Assembly: GCF_004803695.1 (NCBI RefSeq)
Contig: NZ_CP039393.1
Coordinates: 434,001 to 498,000, forward strand
Direction: 5' to 3'
Length of the DNA: 64,000 nucleotides
DNA from: Muribaculum gordoncarteri
GTDB lineage: Bacteria; Bacteroidota; Bacteroidia; Bacteroidales; Muribaculaceae
The stretch's first letter is position 1; each line of letters begins with the position of its first letter. The notes under the pieces are model-generated. The model was not told where the DNA came from and did not search any database. It was given only the letters and a program-made list of their open reading frames with translations. The position numbers and the translations under genes are program-made. Shown one piece after another: positions 21,516-31,589 of the stretch.

Positions 21516-23021
21516 ATGATATTCTCTAATATTCTGATATACTTTGTGGTCATCCCTCTGCTGATGCTTGGATGCCTGTTCCTTTGCCGGAACATGAAGC
21601 AGATACGCACGGTGGCCGTTGTTGGCTCTACTGCACTTGTGGCATTGGCCGTATATCTTGTGGTTGATTTCTGCCAACTGCGTGCTGCCGGTGCCGACGA
21701 CATCATGCTTTATCAAGGCTCGTGGATGTGGTTTGAACCGCTTAACATCCATCTTGCTGTCGGTGTCGACGGTATATCCGTTGCAATGCTGCTGCTTTCG
21801 GCAATCATCGTTTTCGCAGGCTCTTTCGCCTCGTGGAAAATCAATCCGCTGCCCAAGGACTTCTTCCTGTGGTTGATTCTGCTTTCAACCGGTGTGTTCG
21901 GATTCTTTATCTCCATCGACCTCTTTACCATGTTCATGTTCTATGAGGTGGCTCTTATCCCCATGTACCTTCTCATCGGTCTTTGGGGTACAGGTCGCAA
22001 GGAGTATTCGGCGATGAAGCTTACACTTATGCTCATGGGTGGTTCGGCATTCCTCTTGCTCGGAATCCTCGGTATATACTATCATTCGGCTCCCGCAGGA
22101 AGCCCGCTGACCATGAACCTGCTTGAGATTTCGGCCAATGACGCCATCTCGCATGACTGGCAGTACTTCCTGTTCCCCATCACCTTTGTAGGTTTTGGTG
22201 TTCTCGGTGCCATGTTCCCGTTCCACACTTGGAGCCCCGACGGTCACGCTTCAGCGCCTACCGCCGTGTCGATGCTCCATGCCGGTGTGCTCATGAAGCT
22301 TGGAGGTTACGGATGCTTCCGTGTTGCAATCTACCTGATGCCCTTCGCCGCCAATGAGCTGGCTTGGATATTCTTGATTCTTACAGGTATTTCGGTTGTT
22401 TACGGTGCGTTCAGCGCTTGTGTGCAGACCGACCTCAAATACATCAACGCCTACTCTTCGGTTAGCCACTGCGGACTCGTGCTCTTCGCGATATTGATGC
22501 TCAATACAACCGCGATGACAGGTGCCGTGATGCAGATGCTTTCCCACGGTCTTATGACGGCTCTCTTCTTCGCATTGATCGGTATGATTTACGGTCGTAC
22601 CCACACCCGCGACATCCGTCTTATGGGAGGCTTGATGAAGATTATGCCTTTCCTTGCAGTGTGCTACGTGATTGCCGGTATGGCATCGCTCGGTCTTCCC
22701 GGTCTTAGCGGTTTCGTTGCCGAAATGACCATCTTCGTTGGTTCGTTCCAGGAAGCCGACCTCTTCCACCGCACCTTCACCATCATCGCATGCTGCTCTA
22801 TTGTGATAACCGCCGTCTACATCCTCCGCGTTGTGGGCAAGCTCCTTCTCGGCCCCGTTCAGGACGAGCATCACTTGTCGTTGACCGATGCCGAGTGGTG
22901 GGAACGCCTTTCGGTTATCACGCTTATCGTGTGCGTTGCAGGCATCGGTTGCTTCCCCAACTGGATTAGCAACCTGCTCCACAACTCATTTTTACCCATC
23001 ATTGAAGTGTTGACTAAATAA
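21516..23021 (+). CDS. nuoM: NADH-quinone oxidoreductase subunit M (ND4 homologue)
   Basis: 501 residues, fourteen predicted helices. MFYEVALIPMYLLIGLWG and FPFHTWSPDGHASAPTAVSM, then LHAGVLMKLGGYG, are diagnostic of NuoM. Second antiporter-like subunit. Starts 31 bp after nuoL. Confidence 0.96.
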   Translation: MIFSNILIYFVVIPLLMLGCLFLCRNMKQIRTVAVVGSTALVALAVYLVVDFCQLRAAGADDIMLYQGSWMWFEPLNIHLAVGVDGISVAMLLLSAIIVFAGSFASWKINPLPKDFFLWLILLSTGVFGFFISIDLFTMFMFYEVALIPMYLLIGLWGTGRKEYSAMKLTLMLMGGSAFLLLGILGIYYHSAPAGSPLTMNLLEISANDAISHDWQYFLFPITFVGFGVLGAMFPFHTWSPDGHASAPTAVSMLHAGVLMKLGGYGCFRVAIYLMPFAANELAWIFLILTGISVVYGAFSACVQTDLKYINAYSSVSHCGLVLFAILMLNTTAMTGAVMQMLSHGLMTALFFALIGMIYGRTHTRDIRLMGGLMKIMPFLAVCYVIAGMASLGLPGLSGFVAEMTIFVGSFQEADLFHRTFTIIACCSIVITAVYILRVVGKLLLGPVQDEHHLSLTDAEWWERLSVITLIVCVAGIGCFPNWISNLLHNSFLPIIEVLTK

Positions 23022-23035
23022 AGGATTTATAAGAT

Positions 23036-24514
23036 ATGGATTATTCACAGTTTTTGGTCATGCATCAAGAGATAGGATTGCTGGTCCTCATCTTATTGGT
23101 CTTTTTATTTGATACATTCAGCTCGCGCCCTGCACCCAAGGGATTCACCATGTTCACTGTGTGTCTTTTCGGTTTGCTCACTGCGCTGGGCTTCGTATTC
23201 CCCATCGACAAGCAGGTAGCTTCGGCCTTTGGTGGCATGTATGTTACTTCACCCGTGATGATAGGCATCAAGAATGTCCTCAACATCGGTGTGTTCATCG
23301 TTATTCTTCAGTCAATCAAGTGGGCCGACTCCGAGTTCATGCGTGTGCGTCGCGGCGAGTTCTACGAGCTGCTGCTCATCACCCTTTTCGGTATGTACCT
23401 CATGATTTCGGCTCGTCACTTCCTGCTGTTCATCATCGGCCTCGAAACGGCTTCTCTTCCGCTTGCCGCTCTCGTGGCATTTGACAAGAACCGTTATGAG
23501 AGCCATGAGGCTGCCGTTAAGTACATCCTCACCGCTGTATTCTCGTCGGCTATCTTCATGATGGGATTGAGCTTTGTCTATGCACTTTCGGGAACTCTCT
23601 ACTTCAGCGATGTTGCCGCTTCGATTGTCGACGGCGGTGCGTTGCTCATCGTTGCCATCGCGTTTGTCATTGGCGGTATGGGATTCAAGCTCTCGCTGGT
23701 TCCCTTCCACCTTTGGACTGCCGATGTCTATCAGGGTGCTCCCACTTCGGTTACCTCCTATCTTTCGGTTATCTCAAAGGGTGCTGCCGCATTTGCATTC
23801 TTCGTGATTCTCGTGCAGGTATTCGGTCCGTTCTACAACGGCATCTGGGAGTGGATGCTCTATGCACTCATCATCCTCACTATCACAATCGGTAACCTCT
23901 TTGCTCTGCGTCAGAAGAATCTTAAGCGATTCCTCGCATTCTCCTCAATCTCCCAGGCCGGTTATATCATGCTTGGTGTGATTGCAGGAAGCGCTCAGGG
24001 TCTTGGTTCGTTGATTTTCTACATCCTTGTCTACATCTTCTCCAACCTTGCCGCATTCGGTGTCATCTCAGCCATCGAAAACAAGACCGGTCGTGTCGAC
24101 ATGGACGATTACAACAATCTCTACAGCACCAATCCCAAGCTTGCCTTCACGATGATGCTTGCCATGTTCTCGCTTGCGGGTATTCCTCCGTTTGCCGGTT
24201 TCTTCAGCAAGTTCTTCATCTTCACCTCGGCTGTCGCTCCCGGAACTCCGGCGCTCTACATCCTCGTGCTCATTGCGTTGATCAACACCATCATCTCGCT
24301 CTACTACTACTTGCTCGTGGTTAAGGCGATGTTCATCAACAATCAGCAGGAGTGTGTCATCCCCGCTTTCCGTTCGGCATCATCCGAGCGTGTTGCAATG
24401 TGGATTTGTGTTGCAGGCATTATCCTTGTTGGTGTTGTAAGCTGCATCTACAACGGACTCATCGATTCTTCGGTTGCCAATCCCGAATACATCTTCACGA
24501 TGTTTGCCAACTAA
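23036..24514 (+). CDS. nuoN: NADH-quinone oxidoreductase subunit N (ND2 homologue)
   Basis: 492 residues. LVPFHLWTADVYQGAPTSV and IGNLFALRQKNLKRFLAFSS with SISQAGYIMLG mark NuoN, the third antiporter-like subunit. It is the last gene of the block; a hairpin at 24542-24569 follows. nuoE, nuoF and nuoG, which would form the NADH-oxidising module, are absent from the block. Confidence 0.96.
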   Translation: MDYSQFLVMHQEIGLLVLILLVFLFDTFSSRPAPKGFTMFTVCLFGLLTALGFVFPIDKQVASAFGGMYVTSPVMIGIKNVLNIGVFIVILQSIKWADSEFMRVRRGEFYELLLITLFGMYLMISARHFLLFIIGLETASLPLAALVAFDKNRYESHEAAVKYILTAVFSSAIFMMGLSFVYALSGTLYFSDVAASIVDGGALLIVAIAFVIGGMGFKLSLVPFHLWTADVYQGAPTSVTSYLSVISKGAAAFAFFVILVQVFGPFYNGIWEWMLYALIILTITIGNLFALRQKNLKRFLAFSSISQAGYIMLGVIAGSAQGLGSLIFYILVYIFSNLAAFGVISAIENKTGRVDMDDYNNLYSTNPKLAFTMMLAMFSLAGIPPFAGFFSKFFIFTSAVAPGTPALYILVLIALINTIISLYYYLLVVKAMFINNQQECVIPAFRSASSERVAMWICVAGIILVGVVSCIYNGLIDSSVANPEYIFTMFAN

Positions 24515-24541
24515 TTGAAACTTAACACTCAATTTTAATAC

Positions 24542-24576
24542 GAAGGGTGGCTCGTAAGGGTCGCCCTTCACTGTTT
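24542..24576 (+). terminator. Probable terminator after nuoN
   Basis: GAAGGGTG (24542-24549) pairs with CGCCCTTC (24562-24569), one G-T pair, 12-nt loop, followed by ACTGTTTAATCTTCTT, a modest T-rich tract. Confidence 0.5.
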
Positions 24577-24587
24577 AATCTTCTTGT

Positions 24588-25094
24588 ATGATTTTTAGAA
24601 TTGCCGTTGAGTCCGACATCCCTCGCATCTGGACCATCATCAATCAGGCCAAGGCACAGATGTATCGCGAGGGCAAGCACCAGTGGAGCGAGAGTTATCC
24701 CGCGGTTGCCGACATCGAGCGTGACATCGCGTCGGGCTATGGTTATGTCCTTGACAATGGTGACGGCGTTGTCGCTTATGGGGCCGTGGTTTTTGACGGA
24801 GAGCCGGCCTATGACATGCTCGACGGCCGCTGGCTGGCCGATGTGCCTTATGTTGTCGTTCATCGCCTTGCCGTGGCCGATGAGGCGAAGCGACGCGGTG
24901 TCGCCGTAAGGTTCATGTCGTCGGTTGAGGAGCTTGCCCGTGACAGGGGTGTGACATCGTTCAGGGTCGACACCAATTACGACAATTTCTACATGCTGCG
25001 CATATTCGATAAACTCGGATTCATCTATTGCGGTGAGGTACGTTACGATTCGGGGCTGCGACGGGCCTATGAAAAGCTTCTCGCTCCTGCCTGA
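24588..25094 (+). CDS. GNAT-family N-acetyltransferase
   Basis: 168 residues. The acetyl-CoA binding region is visible as [20 protein letters not shown] (motif A, V..lAV....rrg.a..L) at about residues 92-112, followed by a beta strand [21 protein letters not shown] and GFIYCGEV, the standard C-terminal GNAT features. Substrate unknown. It starts 73 bp after nuoN behind the nuoN terminator. Confidence 0.87.
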   Translation: MIFRIAVESDIPRIWTIINQAKAQMYREGKHQWSESYPAVADIERDIASGYGYVLDNGDGVVAYGAVVFDGEPAYDMLDGRWLADVPYVVVHRLAVADEAKRRGVAVRFMSSVEELARDRGVTSFRVDTNYDNFYMLRIFDKLGFIYCGEVRYDSGLRRAYEKLLAPA

Positions 25095-25126
25095 ATCATG
25101 AATATTTTTTCGTAGATTTGCGTATT

Positions 25127-26443
25127 ATGATTGAATTGGATTTTTTGTGCTCGTCCGAGGCCATTATGCCTCTTGTCGGGCAGGTTGACGAATATATATT
25201 CATTGTGCGTCGCGGCGTGACGGTGCATCTGTCGGACAATGCGCTGCATCGTATGCGTCAGGTGGCGCGCATGACCGGCGCATCGGTTGTCTACTCCGAC
25301 TACTACGAGCGGCGCGACGGTCTGTTGTCGCCGCATAGGCTCATTGACTGCAGCCGTGGCGGAGTGCTTCGTGACGATTTCGATTTCGGGCATCTGATGC
25401 TCGTTGACTCTCGTGCGCTTGAAAGCGCGTTGGCTTCGGTTCAGCGTCACTATGACTATGCTGCGTTCTATGCTCTGCGGCTTGCCCTGTCGCGTCAGGG
25501 TAAAGTGGTGCATTGTCCCGAGTTGCTCTACGCCTCTGAGGGTGTGTCCGGCGGTGGTTCGCAGTTTGACTATGTTGATCCGCGCAATCGCGCCGTGCAG
25601 GTCGAGATGGAGCAGGCCTGTACCGAGCACCTCAAGGCCGTTGGCGCGTGGCTTGAACCCGAGTTCCGCAAGGTCGACCTCTCCGGAAGCTGGCCTGTTG
25701 AAGCGTCGGTGGTTATCCCCGTGCGCAATCGTGTCAGCACCGTGGCCGATGCCGTCAAGAGTGCATTGTCGCAGGAGGCTCCGTTCCGCTTCAATGTTAT
25801 AGTTGTCGACAATCACTCCACCGATGGAACTACCGAGGTCGTAGCGTCGATTGCGGCTGCCGACGACCGCGTGATTCACATCGTCCCCGAGTCGGACACT
25901 CTCGGTATTGGCGGATGCTGGAACCGTGCTTTGACCGACAGCCAATGTGGCAAGTTTGCCGTGCAGCTCGACAGCGACGATGTCTACAGCGACACTTCAG
26001 TTCTGACGCGCATCGTTGACGAGTTTTATCGCAGCAACTGCGCAATGGTGGTGGGCAGTTACATGTTGACCGATTTCGACAAAAATCCTATACCGCCCGG
26101 TGTCATCGACCATCGTGAATGGACCGATGCTAACGGGCGTAACAATGCCTTGCGTGTCAACGGGCTTGGAGCGCCTCGTGCGTTCTTCACCCCGGTTGTG
26201 CGTGACATTCTGTTCCCCGACACCTGTTACGGTGAGGATTATGCGATGGGACTTGCCGTGTCACGCGAATACCGCATAGGACGCATCTACGATGTGCTCT
26301 ATCTGTGCCGCAGGTGGGAAGGAAATTCCGATGCATCATTGTCACTCGACCGCTTGAACGCCAACAACCTCTATAAGGACACCCTGAGGTCGTGGGAACT
26401 TGAGGCGCGCATCAACCTTAACCGTGACCGACATGAAGCGTGA
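25127..26443 (+). CDS. Family 2 glycosyltransferase
   Basis: 438 residues from ATG 25127; a TTG three codons earlier is part of the promoter -7 box TAGATTTG (25113-25120), which suggests a very short leader. The GT-A domain begins at about residue 185 with [10 protein letters not shown], then [12 protein letters not shown] and the DXD-type [10 protein letters not shown], and a catalytic GEDYAMG. The first ~180 residues contain a second, degenerate GT2-like stretch ([12 protein letters not shown]). It transfers an activated sugar to an unknown acceptor. Its 3' end overlaps the next gene by 11 bp, and the third gene is an AmpG-like permease, which suggests a cell-wall or glycan role. Confidence 0.88.
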   Translation: MIELDFLCSSEAIMPLVGQVDEYIFIVRRGVTVHLSDNALHRMRQVARMTGASVVYSDYYERRDGLLSPHRLIDCSRGGVLRDDFDFGHLMLVDSRALESALASVQRHYDYAAFYALRLALSRQGKVVHCPELLYASEGVSGGGSQFDYVDPRNRAVQVEMEQACTEHLKAVGAWLEPEFRKVDLSGSWPVEASVVIPVRNRVSTVADAVKSALSQEAPFRFNVIVVDNHSTDGTTEVVASIAAADDRVIHIVPESDTLGIGGCWNRALTDSQCGKFAVQLDSDDVYSDTSVLTRIVDEFYRSNCAMVVGSYMLTDFDKNPIPPGVIDHREWTDANGRNNALRVNGLGAPRAFFTPVVRDILFPDTCYGEDYAMGLAVSREYRIGRIYDVLYLCRRWEGNSDASLSLDRLNANNLYKDTLRSWELEARINLNRDRHEA

Positions 26444-28442
26444 CGCTATTGACCGGCTGGTCGATGATCAGCTGCGTGACTGGGAGGAGGTGAGGTTGCG
26501 CACCATGTCGCTGCGCGATGTGAAGATCAAGGATGTGACGGTCGACGGTATTCCGTGGCGGGTTCAGTCCAATCCTGCACGTGTCGTAAGCACCGGTGCC
26601 AAGGTTGACAAGGCATCCATTGCCGCTCGTCCATGCTTCCTGTGCCGTGACAACCGTCCTCAGTGTCAGCATATACATCAATGGGGCGACTATGAAATTC
26701 TGGTCAATCCGTTCCCTATATTTCCCGGTCATCTCACCATTGCCTCGTGCCATCATGAGCCGCAGTCGGTCAATGGTCATGTAGGCGACATGTTGAGGCT
26801 CGCCTGTGACCTTGAAGGCTACACGGTGTTCTACAACGGGCCGCAATGCGGTGCGTCGGCTCCCGATCATCTTCACTTTCAGGCTGTTCCGTCGGAGTAT
26901 ATGCCGCTTGACAGGCGTTATCCGTTCAAGCGTCACTACTTCATTGATTCGCAGGAGCGTGTAGGCGAAGCGTTGTCTGAGTTGCTCGACTCTTTGTCGG
27001 CCTACGGTGACGAGCCCATGGTCAACATAGCCCTGCGTGCTGTCGACTCCTCGACAATCGAGGCGGTTGTAGTGCCGAGGCGTGCGCATCGTCCTCTGTG
27101 TTACGACACCGTCAAGGTGAGCCCCGGTGCCGTTGATGTGTTCGGCACTCTTATTACCGTTTCCGAGGCCGATTTCGATGCTGTCGACTCATCGTTGGCG
27201 GCTGCGATATTCAACGATGTCGCCTTTGCGTCACATGAGCTGTCGGTCAATGTCGGCATCATGTCGGCACCCGAAATACAATATGAGTTGCACGGCCCTT
27301 TTGAGGCCGATGCCGAAGGCGCTGAGTTCCGTCCGCTTTCCTCCGACTCCTATTTCACGCTAAAGGATGTCACGATAGGTGTTGACTTCCATTGGCAGCG
27401 CAAGGAGGATCAGTCATTCCTTGGCAATCTTAAATTGAAAAAGTCGGGCGACCTCACTTTGGCTTTGAACATTGTGTCAGTCGAGGACTATCTCACGAGC
27501 GTTATCTCGTCGGAGATGAGTGCCGACGCGTCGCTTGAATTGCTGAAGGCCCATGCCGTTATATCGCGCAGCTGGGTTCTGGCCCAGATTCGTCACAAGG
27601 CATCGGCTTCAGGTCATGTCGACATGCTCGACACCCCCGAAGAGCGTGTAAAGTGGTACGACCACGACGACCATGTCGACTTTGATGTGTGTGCCGACGA
27701 CCATTGCCAGCGTTATCAGGGCATAACAAGGGCGAGCCGCGCTCAGGTGCGCAGTGCCATTCTGTCGACTTGGGGCGAAGTGCTTATGCACGGCGACGAG
27801 CTGTGCGATACCCGCTTCTCAAAGTGTTGCGGAGGCGCGTTTGAAGAGTTTCAGTACTGTTGGGAGCCACGGCGGCATGACTATCTCGTGGCCGCGTGTG
27901 ACGCTGTTGACGGTGCCCCGTTGCCCGACCTGACAGTCGAGGCCAATGCCCGTGAGTGGATTCTCGGTCGTCCCGATGCTTTTTGCTCCGATGTCGACGA
28001 GTCTATTCTTGCCCAGGTGCTCAACAACTACGACCGTGAAACTGTCGACTTCTATCGCTGGACAGTCGATTACGATGTCGATGAGCTGTCGGCGATTGTG
28101 CGTGAACGGTCGGGAATTGATTTTGGTGAGATAAGTGACCTCGTTCCGCTTGCACGCGGCACATCGGGGCGCATCTATCGGTTGAAAATTGTAGGCTCCA
28201 AGCGCACTATGATTGTCGGCAAGGAGCTCGAAATAAGGAAGTGGCTGTCGCGCAGTCACCTCTACAGCTCGGCTTTCGTGGTTGAGCGCACCCTGCATGG
28301 ATTCCGTCTTCATGGCGCAGGATGGGGGCATGGAGTGGGGTTATGTCAGATAGGGGCCGCCGTGATGGGTGAGCGTGGCTTCAATTATCGTCAAATTTTG
28401 TCACATTACTTCAAAGATGCTGAAATCAGGTCAATCTATTAA
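26433..28442 (+). CDS. DUF4922 (HIT-like) - SpoIID/LytB fusion protein
   Basis: 669 residues from ATG 26433, which overlaps the preceding stop. The N-terminal ~290 residues look like the HIT-like nucleotidyltransferase/phosphorylase family DUF4922: [25 protein letters not shown] and the HIT motif region DHLHFQAV. The C-terminal ~380 residues are SpoIID/Lyt[41 protein letters not shown] and [20 protein letters not shown]. SpoIID proteins are lytic transglycosylases acting on denuded glycan strands. No signal peptide is seen, yet SpoIID normally works outside the cytoplasm. Coupling to a GT2 gene and a permease suggests recycling of cell-wall fragments. Confidence 0.88.
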   Translation: MKRDAIDRLVDDQLRDWEEVRLRTMSLRDVKIKDVTVDGIPWRVQSNPARVVSTGAKVDKASIAARPCFLCRDNRPQCQHIHQWGDYEILVNPFPIFPGHLTIASCHHEPQSVNGHVGDMLRLACDLEGYTVFYNGPQCGASAPDHLHFQAVPSEYMPLDRRYPFKRHYFIDSQERVGEALSELLDSLSAYGDEPMVNIALRAVDSSTIEAVVVPRRAHRPLCYDTVKVSPGAVDVFGTLITVSEADFDAVDSSLAAAIFNDVAFASHELSVNVGIMSAPEIQYELHGPFEADAEGAEFRPLSSDSYFTLKDVTIGVDFHWQRKEDQSFLGNLKLKKSGDLTLALNIVSVEDYLTSVISSEMSADASLELLKAHAVISRSWVLAQIRHKASASGHVDMLDTPEERVKWYDHDDHVDFDVCADDHCQRYQGITRASRAQVRSAILSTWGEVLMHGDELCDTRFSKCCGGAFEEFQYCWEPRRHDYLVAACDAVDGAPLPDLTVEANAREWILGRPDAFCSDVDESILAQVLNNYDRETVDFYRWTVDYDVDELSAIVRERSGIDFGEISDLVPLARGTSGRIYRLKIVGSKRTMIVGKELEIRKWLSRSHLYSSAFVVERTLHGFRLHGAGWGHGVGLCQIGAAVMGERGFNYRQILSHYFKDAEIRSIY

Positions 28443-29706
28443 TAGGGCGGCCAAGTGGCCGTGGATGTGGATATCCACACTCTATTTTGCTCAGGCGTTG
28501 CCCTATGTGGCTGTGATGACACTCTCGGTCATCATGTATAAGCGCATGGGGATAAGCAACACCGATATAGCCCTTTACACCTCATGGCTCTATCTGCCGT
28601 GGGTCATAAAACCATTTTGGAGCCCTCTTGTCGACCTTATACGCACCAAGCGGTGGTGGACTGTGACGATGGAGCTTTTTATCGGCATCGGGTTGGGTGC
28701 TCTCGCATTCACTTTGCCGCTGTCGTGCTTCTTTCAGGCTACATTGGCTGTGTTCTGGGTCGTGGCGTTTATGAGCGCTACCCACGACATTGCCGCCGAC
28801 GGATTCTACATGCTCGCTCTCACCGAGCATCAGCAGTCGTTCTACGTGGGAATACGCAGCACCTTCTACCGCATTGCGACCATCGTAGGGCAGGGGTTGC
28901 TCGTTATGCTCGCCGGAGTCATTGAGGAGCGCACGGGCGACATTCCGCTTGCGTGGATGGCCGTCATGCTTGCGTTGTCGCTTTTCTTCCTGCTTGTAAG
29001 CCTCTACCACGGCGTTATATTGCCTCGCCCGGCAATCGACCGTCCTGCTCCGGGCGTTACGGCACGCAACATCATGCGTGAGTTTCTGGCTACATTTGCA
29101 TCGTTCTTCAAGAAGAAGCAGGCTTGGGTGGCTATCGCATTCATGTTGCTCTACCGACTTCCCGAGGCGCAGCTTGTCAAGCTCATCAATCCGTTTCTGC
29201 TCGATTCACGCGAGGCGGGAGGACTTGGCCTCTCCACTTCGGAGGTGGGATTTGTCTACGGCACCGTAGGCATTATCGGACTTACACTCGGAGGCATCAT
29301 CGGCGGCTTCGTGGCAGCCCACGGCGGCCTCAAGAAGTGGATTTGGCCTATGGCGTGGAGCATCTCGCTCACATGCGGCACATTCTGTTATCTGGCCATT
29401 GTGCAGCCTTCCGATATGCTCTCGATCAATGCCTGTGTATTTGTCGAGCAGTTTGGCTACGGATTCGGCTTCACGGCCTATATGCTCTATCTCATCTACT
29501 TCAGTGAAGGCCCGTTCCGCACGGCTCACTATGCGATATGCACTGGCTTCATGGCTCTCGGCATGATGCTCCCCGGCATGGCCGCCGGATGGCTCCAGGA
29601 AACGATGGGTTATGTCAACTTCTTCTGGTGGGTGATGGGATGCTGCATCGTCACGATTGCCGTTACCGCCTTCATAAAGGTCCCCGCATCCTTCGGCCGC
29701 AAATAA
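28417..29706 (+). CDS. AmpG-like MFS permease
   Basis: 429 residues from ATG 28417, overlapping the preceding gene by 26 bp. Twelve membrane helices; PWVIKPFWSPLVDLIRTKRW and FMSATHDIAADGFYML match AmpG-family MFS permeases (PxxxKfxwaPlvD...Qdia.DgY), which import muropeptides or anhydro-sugars. Together with the upstream SpoIID-domain protein this suggests uptake of peptidoglycan fragments, inferred from family and context. The frame is intact to KVPASFGRK. Confidence 0.88.
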   Translation: MLKSGQSINRAAKWPWMWISTLYFAQALPYVAVMTLSVIMYKRMGISNTDIALYTSWLYLPWVIKPFWSPLVDLIRTKRWWTVTMELFIGIGLGALAFTLPLSCFFQATLAVFWVVAFMSATHDIAADGFYMLALTEHQQSFYVGIRSTFYRIATIVGQGLLVMLAGVIEERTGDIPLAWMAVMLALSLFFLLVSLYHGVILPRPAIDRPAPGVTARNIMREFLATFASFFKKKQAWVAIAFMLLYRLPEAQLVKLINPFLLDSREAGGLGLSTSEVGFVYGTVGIIGLTLGGIIGGFVAAHGGLKKWIWPMAWSISLTCGTFCYLAIVQPSDMLSINACVFVEQFGYGFGFTAYMLYLIYFSEGPFRTAHYAICTGFMALGMMLPGMAAGWLQETMGYVNFFWWVMGCCIVTIAVTAFIKVPASFGRK

Positions 29707-29934
29707 CCCCTGCGCCTCTCTCTCCCGCATTTACCCAACGCCATTCTCTCCCGACAGCTTCCCCAACCTCATAACTATCGAAATTGTTTTCGTAGTAATA
29801 TACTTTGGTTTATCTTTGCAATAGTTCCGTTTAATCTCTTAAAGAAGAAAATATTAATTTCGAGTATATAAATAGGTATGCAAGCGTGATGGAGTAAAGC
29901 TAAAAACAATTATAATGATTACCCAATAATTGAC
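29707..29934. other. Intergenic stretch at core/island transition
   Basis: No gene seen. It holds the promoter for the next gene: TATCTTTG at 29811-29818, with an imperfect inverted repeat CTATCGAAA/TTTCGTAG (29775-29795) upstream that could be an operator. Base composition shifts to AT-rich here. Confidence 0.4.
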
Positions 29935-31407
29935 ATGAACATAGATATACGTACTCTGATAGGTGAATCTACAGCCTATGACAAAAAGCAAATGCTTGAG
30001 GTCAAGCGTCCTAAAAGCTGGCTTAAAAGTGTATCTGCCTTTGCCAATGGCGAAGGGGGAATGTTGATTTTTGGCATCAGTGATGATAATCAGGTAGTAG
30101 GACTTGCAGATGCAGAAGGTGATGCAGAGAGGATTAGTGAAGAGGTAAAAAGTAAACTTGATCCGGTTCCGGCTATTAATCTTGAATACAAGGAAATAGA
30201 CGGGAAAAAGCTGGTGCAAATACAAGTGTATCCGGGACAGGAAACTCCGTATTATTACATTGGAGATAAGCAACGCATTGCATTTGTCCGTGTTGGCAAT
30301 GAATCGGTTACTGCTGACCGCATGCAACTGAAAAGTCTTGTATTAAAAGGCTCCGGTCGCACTTACGATAGTTTGCCTTCCAACTATAGATTTGAGGATA
30401 TGGCATTCTCTAAACTTAAATCAGTCCATTACAAAAGGTTACAACGCTCGTTTGAAGACAATGAGTTTGTTTCCTGGGGAATTGTTGATGAAAACGCCAA
30501 GTTGACAAATGCAGGTGCATTATTGGCTGATGAATCTCCCATACGCCAATCTCGTATATTCTGTACCCGATGGAATGGATTGGATATGACTAATGGTTTG
30601 GGCGAAGCGATTGATGATGTTGAATTGGAAGGATGTATAATCGGTCAATTACAGGATGCCGTATCTTTTGTAAGAAATAATTCTCGGAGGAAATGGTGGA
30701 AGGAAAATGATTATCGTGAAGAACTTCCGGATTATCCTGAACGTGCTGTAACGGAAGCTATAGCGAATGCAATTATTCATCGTGATTATATGCTGATGGG
30801 AAGTGAAATACACATTGATATGTATGATGACCGTTTGGAAATCTACTCTCCGGGCGGTATGTTGGATGGCAAACTCATCCAGCAGCTAAATCCGCTTACG
30901 GTGCCGTCCAAAAGAAGGAATCCGTTATTGGCTGATTTTTTCAGCCGATTGGGCCTAATGGAAAGGCGAGGTAGCGGAATGAAAAAGATAATTGATTCCT
31001 ATAAGAGGTTTGAGCGTCGATCTAATTATCATATTCCTGAATTTCAGTCAAATGCATCTGAATTTCATGTGGTGTTATGGAATTTGAATTATGTAAGCGA
31101 TAGCATAATATATGAGAAAGAGTTCCAGAAAGATGTTATAGGAATGGGAAAAGAGTTCCTAAAAGGGAATAATAAGTTCCGAAAAGAGTTCCTAAAAGCA
31201 CAGCGGATGATTTATAAAATGATTTCGGCAAATCCAGGAATCACTATTGCCGAAATGGCTGTAAATATAGGCGTTTCTGACCGACAAGTGCGTAAATACA
31301 TAAAGAGAATGACTGATATGAAGTTCATTGTTAGGGATGGAGGCCGAAAAAACGGGGTATGGAAAATAATTGACGGTGATTATGAAGACTTTTTTGATAG
31401 AATATGA
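29935..31407 (+). CDS. AlbA_2 / HATPase-like transcriptional regulator (Fic/RecG-related DNA-binding family)
   Basis: 490 residues. N-terminal AlbA_2 (Schlafen-like) domain: MLEVKRPKSW then VSAFANGEGGMLIFGISDDN, about residues 15-130. A middle GHKL/HATPase_c_4-type domain: AVTEAIANAIIHRDY and YDDRLEIYSPGGMLDG with MERRGSGMKKI, about 270-350. C-terminal winged helix: NPGITIAEMAVNIGVSDRQV. A short repeated KEFLKG/RKEFLKA stretch links the last two. Members of this family are putative regulators often found in mobile or defence regions. AT-rich relative to the genes before it, suggesting acquisition. Confidence 0.85.
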   Translation: MNIDIRTLIGESTAYDKKQMLEVKRPKSWLKSVSAFANGEGGMLIFGISDDNQVVGLADAEGDAERISEEVKSKLDPVPAINLEYKEIDGKKLVQIQVYPGQETPYYYIGDKQRIAFVRVGNESVTADRMQLKSLVLKGSGRTYDSLPSNYRFEDMAFSKLKSVHYKRLQRSFEDNEFVSWGIVDENAKLTNAGALLADESPIRQSRIFCTRWNGLDMTNGLGEAIDDVELEGCIIGQLQDAVSFVRNNSRRKWWKENDYREELPDYPERAVTEAIANAIIHRDYMLMGSEIHIDMYDDRLEIYSPGGMLDGKLIQQLNPLTVPSKRRNPLLADFFSRLGLMERRGSGMKKIIDSYKRFERRSNYHIPEFQSNASEFHVVLWNLNYVSDSIIYEKEFQKDVIGMGKEFLKGNNKFRKEFLKAQRMIYKMISANPGITIAEMAVNIGVSDRQVRKYIKRMTDMKFIVRDGGRKNGVWKIIDGDYEDFFDRI

Positions 31408-31589
31408 CCGTATTGCTCAATATTGATGCTATTGATCTGCGAAGAATCCATTACATTGCTGTATGTTCACGATAAAAAGGCGGAACACGAAGCTGTGATT
31501 GCCATGTAGCTAACATTTGTTGAGCTGTTTGCATGACAGGATGCTCTCGACTTTCGGTGAGCCGGGGGAATTGCGGGGATGTTGCGGGG

